Source: an uncultured Phycisphaerales bacterium
Lineage (GTDB): Bacteria; Planctomycetota; Phycisphaerae; UBA1845; CAIVHJ01
Direction: 5' to 3'
Assembly (NCBI GenBank): GCA_903905665.1
Contig: CAIVHJ010000184.1
Span: 1 to 18,013, forward strand
Length of the DNA: 18,013 nucleotides
Part shown: positions 14,751 through 18,013 of the stretch, piece after piece
How the letters are laid out: every line of letters begins with the position of its first letter
Position numbering within the stretch: the stretch's first letter is position 1
Notes under the pieces: generated by a model
The model's input: only the letters and a program-made list of their open reading frames with translations
What the model was told of the DNA's origin: nothing
Database searches by the model: none
Position numbers and translations under genes: made by a program

Positions 14751-15501
14751 TCGATCGGATTCCATTTCCGCTCCGGGGCCATCCTCGTGCATTGGGGTAA
14801 TCCCCGCCAAGGCGCGCAGCACCCGATTGCCGGGGAAGAATATTGCCGTTTTGGCTGGGAAACCACTGGTGGTTCATACCATCGACACGGCGCTCCAGAG
14901 CGGCGTATTTCAGACGGTCGTAGTTTCGACGGATGATCCTGCCATCGCCGAAATGTCGCGACGGGCCGGTGCCGAGGTTCCGTTTCGGCGTGACGAATCG
15001 TTGACTCGCGACGGCGTAGAAGTGGATCAAGTTGTCCTTCATGCGCTCGCGTGGTACGCCGATCATCAAAACAGGAAATTTGACTGGGTCTGCATTTTGC
15101 AGGTGACTTCGCCATTACGAACCGTCAGCGATGTCGCCGAGTCGTATCGCCTGCTGATGCAAAACCCCGACGCCGACGGGGTGGTTTCCGTGTCGCCTTA
15201 TCATCACCACCCTTATTGGGCGTTTCAGATTGAGAACGGATTTGTGCGACCGGATCGCCCCGATCAGGTGATCACCAGTCGCCGGTTGTTGCCGCCGCTT
15301 TATCATCCCGATGGTGTGATTTACTGGTTTCGGGCTGCAAATGTACTTGCGGGCCGACCGCCCTACGAGGGCCGGATTCTGGCATACCACACCCCCCCCA
15401 CGTCCGCAGTGGACATCGACGAGCCGGAAGACTTTGCCTACGCTGAATTCCTGCTGAATGGGCGAAACCAAGCCGCCAACAATTCCACGACGCCGTCTTG
15501 A
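14728..15501 (+). CDS. acylneuraminate (CMP-sugar) cytidylyltransferase family protein
   Basis: Transfers CMP from CTP to a sugar acid, activating it for cell-surface glycan synthesis. The 257-residue product has the CTP-binding loop IPAKARSTRLPGKNI (25-39; the commonest form has GGS at the ARS position), VVVSTDDPAIAEM, the LQVTSPLRT motif, a DADGVVSVSPYHHHP strand, and a final metal-binding VDIDEPEDF. The ATG at 14728 is preceded by GAGG at 6 bases; a TTG at 14716 would add four residues. About 20 extra N-terminal residues (Ser/Pro/Asp rich) precede the domain. No sialic, pseudaminic or legionaminic acid synthase is next to it, so the acceptor is unknown; some relatives activate phosphonates. 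The aldehyde dehydrogenase begins 19 bases after its stop. Confidence 0.85.
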   Translation: MTTHPNPDRSDSISAPGPSSCIGVIPAKARSTRLPGKNIAVLAGKPLVVHTIDTALQSGVFQTVVVSTDDPAIAEMSRRAGAEVPFRRDESLTRDGVEVDQVVLHALAWYADHQNRKFDWVCILQVTSPLRTVSDVAESYRLLMQNPDADGVVSVSPYHHHPYWAFQIENGFVRPDRPDQVITSRRLLPPLYHPDGVIYWFRAANVLAGRPPYEGRILAYHTPPTSAVDIDEPEDFAYAEFLLNGRNQAANNSTTPS

Positions 15502-15520
15502 GAATTTTTGTGAGGTAACC

Positions 15521-16963
15521 ATGCTCAAAACCGAGTATCCCTATTACATCGCCAATGAAGCTCAAACACCCAACACGGACCTGATCGTTCGCAACAAGTT
15601 TACCAGTGAAGTGGTCGCCAAGGTTCCGCTGGCAGATGCTGCCGCTATTGATCGTGCGATTGGAGCCGCGGTCGAGGCTGCTCCGGCGTGCCGAAAATTG
15701 CCGTCGTTCAGACGGACCGAAATCTGCGCTCACATGGCCCGACGCCTGATGCAACGGCAGGAGGAATTCGCACACGTGCTCGCCGTCGAAGTGGGCAAAC
15801 CGATTCGCGAGGCACGGGGTGAAGTCGCGCGTGCCATCGAGACTTTCCAGACGGCTGCTGAAGAAGCCACACGCTTGTATGGTGAATACCTGCCGCTGGA
15901 TGTCTCGCCCCGCGCTCCAAATTGCCAGGCCATCTGGCGACGGTTTCCCGTGGGGCCCTGCGCTCTGATTTCGCCTTTTAATTTTCCGCTCAATCTTTCG
16001 GCGCACAAAATCGCTCCCGCGCTCGCCGTGGGATGTTCGTTCGTGCTCAAGCCGGCGTCGGACACACCGATCAGCGCGCTTCTGCTGGGTGATCTGCTCG
16101 CCGAAACCGATCTGCCCAAAGGTGCGTTCAGCATTCTTCCCGCCTCCCGGCAGGTGGCCGACCGGTTGGTCACCGACGACCGGCTCAAACTTGTTTCGTT
16201 TACCGGTTCGCCCGAAGTGGGATGGGATCTCAAGAATCGTTGCGGCAAGAAAAAAATCGTTCTTGAACTCGGAGGCAATGCCGGTTGCATCGTGGATCGA
16301 GATAGCGATCTGGAGCACGTCGTCGGCCGATTGATTGTCGGGGCTTTTTATCAGTCGGGGCAATCATGCATCAGCGTTCAGCGCATTTTTGTCCACGAAG
16401 CGATCTATCCCGAATTGAAGAAGCGTCTGATTGAGGCTGCTCGGCGCTTGCGCACGGGTGATCCGCTCGATGAAGACACGTTTTTGGGGCCGCTGATCAG
16501 TGAAGCCGATGCGCGTCGCGTGGAACAGTGGACGCAGGAGGCGGTCCGGGAGGGCGCGCGATTGCTTTGCGGCGGTCGGCGAAACGGGGCCTTGTTCGAG
16601 GCGACGTTGCTAGAAAACGTTCCCGATCGTTGCGATGTTTCGTGCCGGGAAGTTTTCGGTCCGGTTGCGATTCTGGAGCCGTTCATCGATTTCGCCGAGG
16701 CATGCCGTCGCGTCAATGCCAGTCGATATGGTTTGCAGGCGGGAGTGTTCACGCGAAATCTTCATTCCGCCTTTTATGCCTTTAATGAACTGGAAGTCGG
16801 GGGCGTCGTGATCAACGATATTCCCTCGTTCCGCGTCGATGCCATGCCCTATGGCGGGGTCAAGGACAGCGGATTGGGACGAGAGGGACTTCGCTTTGCG
16901 ATGGAGGAAATGACAGAAATGCGGCTTTTGGTTCTGAAAGAGATCGGGTCGCTACCGCAATAA
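15521..16963 (+). CDS. NAD(P)-dependent aldehyde dehydrogenase
   Basis: Oxidises an aldehyde to a carboxylate with NAD(P)+. The 480-residue product is full length for the ALDH superfamily. Visible residues are Asn154 in SPFNFPLNL (oxyanion), Lys177 in FVLKPAS (cofactor), FTGSPEVG (227-234), the general base Glu249 in LELGGNAG, the nucleophile Cys283 in GQSCISVQR, and EVFGPV and PYGGVKDSGLGREG near the end. The start is the ATG at 15521 with GAGG at 5 bases; the longer frame from 15458 overlaps the previous gene. The overall look is closest to the lactaldehyde/phosphonoacetaldehyde/succinate-semialdehyde-type dehydrogenases, but the substrate cannot be fixed. The operon context with a cytidylyltransferase is unusual and does not name one. 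Confidence 0.92.
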   Translation: MLKTEYPYYIANEAQTPNTDLIVRNKFTSEVVAKVPLADAAAIDRAIGAAVEAAPACRKLPSFRRTEICAHMARRLMQRQEEFAHVLAVEVGKPIREARGEVARAIETFQTAAEEATRLYGEYLPLDVSPRAPNCQAIWRRFPVGPCALISPFNFPLNLSAHKIAPALAVGCSFVLKPASDTPISALLLGDLLAETDLPKGAFSILPASRQVADRLVTDDRLKLVSFTGSPEVGWDLKNRCGKKKIVLELGGNAGCIVDRDSDLEHVVGRLIVGAFYQSGQSCISVQRIFVHEAIYPELKKRLIEAARRLRTGDPLDEDTFLGPLISEADARRVEQWTQEAVREGARLLCGGRRNGALFEATLLENVPDRCDVSCREVFGPVAILEPFIDFAEACRRVNASRYGLQAGVFTRNLHSAFYAFNELEVGGVVINDIPSFRVDAMPYGGVKDSGLGREGLRFAMEEMTEMRLLVLKEIGSLPQ

Positions 16964-16993
16964 GAGAACGATGAACTGAAGAAAGAGAAAAGT

Positions 16994-17061
16994 AAAAAGA
17001 GAAAATGGCCTGTCGGCAAAATTAAGCTGCCCTCTGTCTGGTTTTTCTCTTTTCTCTTTTT
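16994..17061. terminator. A/G-rich and T/C-rich inverted arms between convergent genes
   Basis: AAAAAGAGAAAA (16994-17005) and TTTTCTCTTTTT (17050-17061) are perfect 12-base complements with a 44-base loop, and both flanks are U-rich in the relevant transcript. It lies between the aldehyde dehydrogenase (plus) and transhydrogenase (minus) ends. The stem is mostly A-T, so a bidirectional terminator role is only a suggestion. Confidence 0.35.
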
Positions 17062-17082
17062 GCTTTGTATTTTTTCCATTCC

Positions 17083-18013
17083 TCATTTCTCTTTCAGTGC
17101 CGCGGTCATGTCCATGAAGGCTTTTTTTGCGTCGGCGAAGAACATATAGGTGTTGGGCATGGCAAACAGAGGATTGGGGATTCCGGCGAAACCGGGACTC
17201 AAGCTCCGCTTGACCACAATGACCGTTCGGCATTTGTCGATGTTGATGATCGGCATTCCGGCGATCGGCGACTTAGGATCGGTCCGGGCGATCGGATTCA
17301 CTACGTCGTTGGCGCCGACAACAATGCCCATGTCCGCCTGCTCGAGCGTGGGATTGATTTCGTCCATCTCCTTAAGTTTGTCGTAGGGAATGTTGGCCTC
17401 CGCCAGCAGCACGTTCATGTGGCCGGGCATTCGACCGGCGACAGGGTGAATCGCATACTCGACTTCCACCCCACGCTGCTCGAGCACGTTGGCAAAATCC
17501 CGAACCGCGTGTTGCGCCTGAGACACCGCCATACCGTAACCGGGCACAATCACGACGCGGCGCACGCCGTCCAGCATCATGGCCACGTCTTCCGCCATGA
17601 CCGACTTCACTTTTCCGGCGTAGAGGTCATCCGCTTTTTTCTCCTCCACGGTGGCTCCAAACGCTCCGAATAGCACATTGGTGAAGGATCGGTTCATGGC
17701 GCGACACATAATGATCGACAGAATCAGACCCGACGAACCGTCCAAAGCCCCCGCCGTAATCAGCAGTTTGTTGTCCAGCACAAAACCCATCGCTACCGCC
17801 GAAAGACCCGCATAGGAATTCAGAATCGAAATCACCGTCGGCATGTCCGCCCCGCCGATGGGCATGACGAGCATCCATCCGAAGTTCAGCGCCAAAATGA
17901 TGATCGCGATGAACATGAACGGCGACCAGAAGGGCCCGACATTGCCGTGGTTGACGATGAGAAAAACGCCCAGAAATATCGCCACGGCAAAGGCCGAGAA
18001 ATTCACGATGTTA
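17083..18013 (-). CDS. pntB: NAD(P) transhydrogenase subunit beta, partial (N-terminus beyond edge)
   Basis: Membrane subunit of the proton-translocating transhydrogenase, which passes hydride from NADH to NADP+ using the proton gradient. The window holds about 310 C-terminal codons of a protein usually near 460 residues; the frame stays open to the right edge, and the GTG at 18006 is internal. The membrane part (dII) ends with SILNSYAGLSAVAMGFVL and GSSGLILSIIMCRAMNRSF. The NADP(H)-binding dIII follows with VPGYGMAVSQAQHAV, HPVAGRMPGHMNVLLAEA, VGANDVVNPIA and KRSLSPGFAGIPNPLF, all canonical. The alpha-subunit genes would be expected upstream, outside the window. Confidence 0.95.
   Translation of the reverse strand, partial: NIVNFSAFAVAIFLGVFLIVNHGNVGPFWSPFMFIAIIILALNFGWMLVMPIGGADMPTVISILNSYAGLSAVAMGFVLDNKLLITAGALDGSSGLILSIIMCRAMNRSFTNVLFGAFGATVEEKKADDLYAGKVKSVMAEDVAMMLDGVRRVVIVPGYGMAVSQAQHAVRDFANVLEQRGVEVEYAIHPVAGRMPGHMNVLLAEANIPYDKLKEMDEINPTLEQADMGIVVGANDVVNPIARTDPKSPIAGMPIINIDKCRTVIVVKRSLSPGFAGIPNPLFAMPNTYMFFADAKKAFMDMTAALKEK

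Noticed and set aside
15272..16363. A 363-codon minus-strand frame across the cytidylyltransferase and aldehyde dehydrogenase
   Set aside because: It is antisense to two strong family matches; composition is that of a reverse-complement shadow.

Overview
The window looks like a chromosomal segment of a Planctomycetes/PVC-type bacterium, perhaps Phycisphaerae-like. The support is family-level recognition: a planctomycete-style type IV prepilin-like secreted protein (9286-9981), a membrane protein opening with a CxxCGYNLRGL...CPECG zinc ribbon (970-1986), and a generally GC-moderate to GC-rich, housekeeping-dominated gene set. No phage, IS element, CRISPR array or rRNA was seen.

Layout. (1) 49-1106, minus strand: a DUF3800 gene overlapped by 4 bp (ATGA) with the last ~70 codons of a type IIG/Eco57I-like restriction-methylase. 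This is the remnant of a defence cassette, visibly AT-richer than the rest, and its upstream part has been replaced at about 1076 by (2) a minus-strand pair, AlkA-type DNA glycosylase (2000-2701) followed by a zinc-ribbon multi-pass membrane protein whose C-terminus runs out of frame into the methylase remnant. (3) 2803-5628, plus strand: a POT-family peptide transporter (TTG start) and a divergent 3-hydroxyacyl-CoA dehydrogenase. (4) 5862-7995, plus strand: a YqiJ/NfeD-like membrane protein with a histidine-rich loop, then a flotillin, closed by a good rho-independent terminator. (5) 8169-9110, minus strand: a secreted GH17-like protein, with two strong palindromes at and beyond its 3' end. 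(6) 9286-10641, plus strand: a prepilin-like protein and a small membrane-anchored protein with a Gly/Pro collagen-like tail. (7) tRNA-Leu(UAG) at 10784-10865, then an 8-oxoguanine deaminase. (8) 12274-13959, minus strand: a HIT-family gene and a dGTPase-like HD gene overlapped by 4 bp; the HIT gene is frameshifted at a run of eight G. (9) 14055-16963, plus strand: a lipoprotein, a CMP-sugar (acylneuraminate-type) cytidylyltransferase and an aldehyde dehydrogenase. (10) 17083 to the right edge, minus strand: C-terminal part of NAD(P) transhydrogenase subunit beta.

How the genes fit together. Three small transcription units are convincing from spacing and overlap: glycosylase/zinc-ribbon, NfeD-like/flotillin (a known membrane-microdomain pair) and HIT/dGTPase (nucleotide handling). 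The 8-oxoguanine deaminase, the glycosylase and the dGTPase all deal with damaged or surplus bases and nucleotides but sit in separate units, so a common pathway is only a possibility. I do not see a complete novel system. The best leads are the DUF3800/type IIG coupling and its deletion scar, the poly-G frameshift in the HIT gene, the His-rich loop of the NfeD-like protein, and the palindromes around 8115-8199. No gene-free stretch exceeds 300 bases; the longest, 5629-5861, holds only a candidate promoter.
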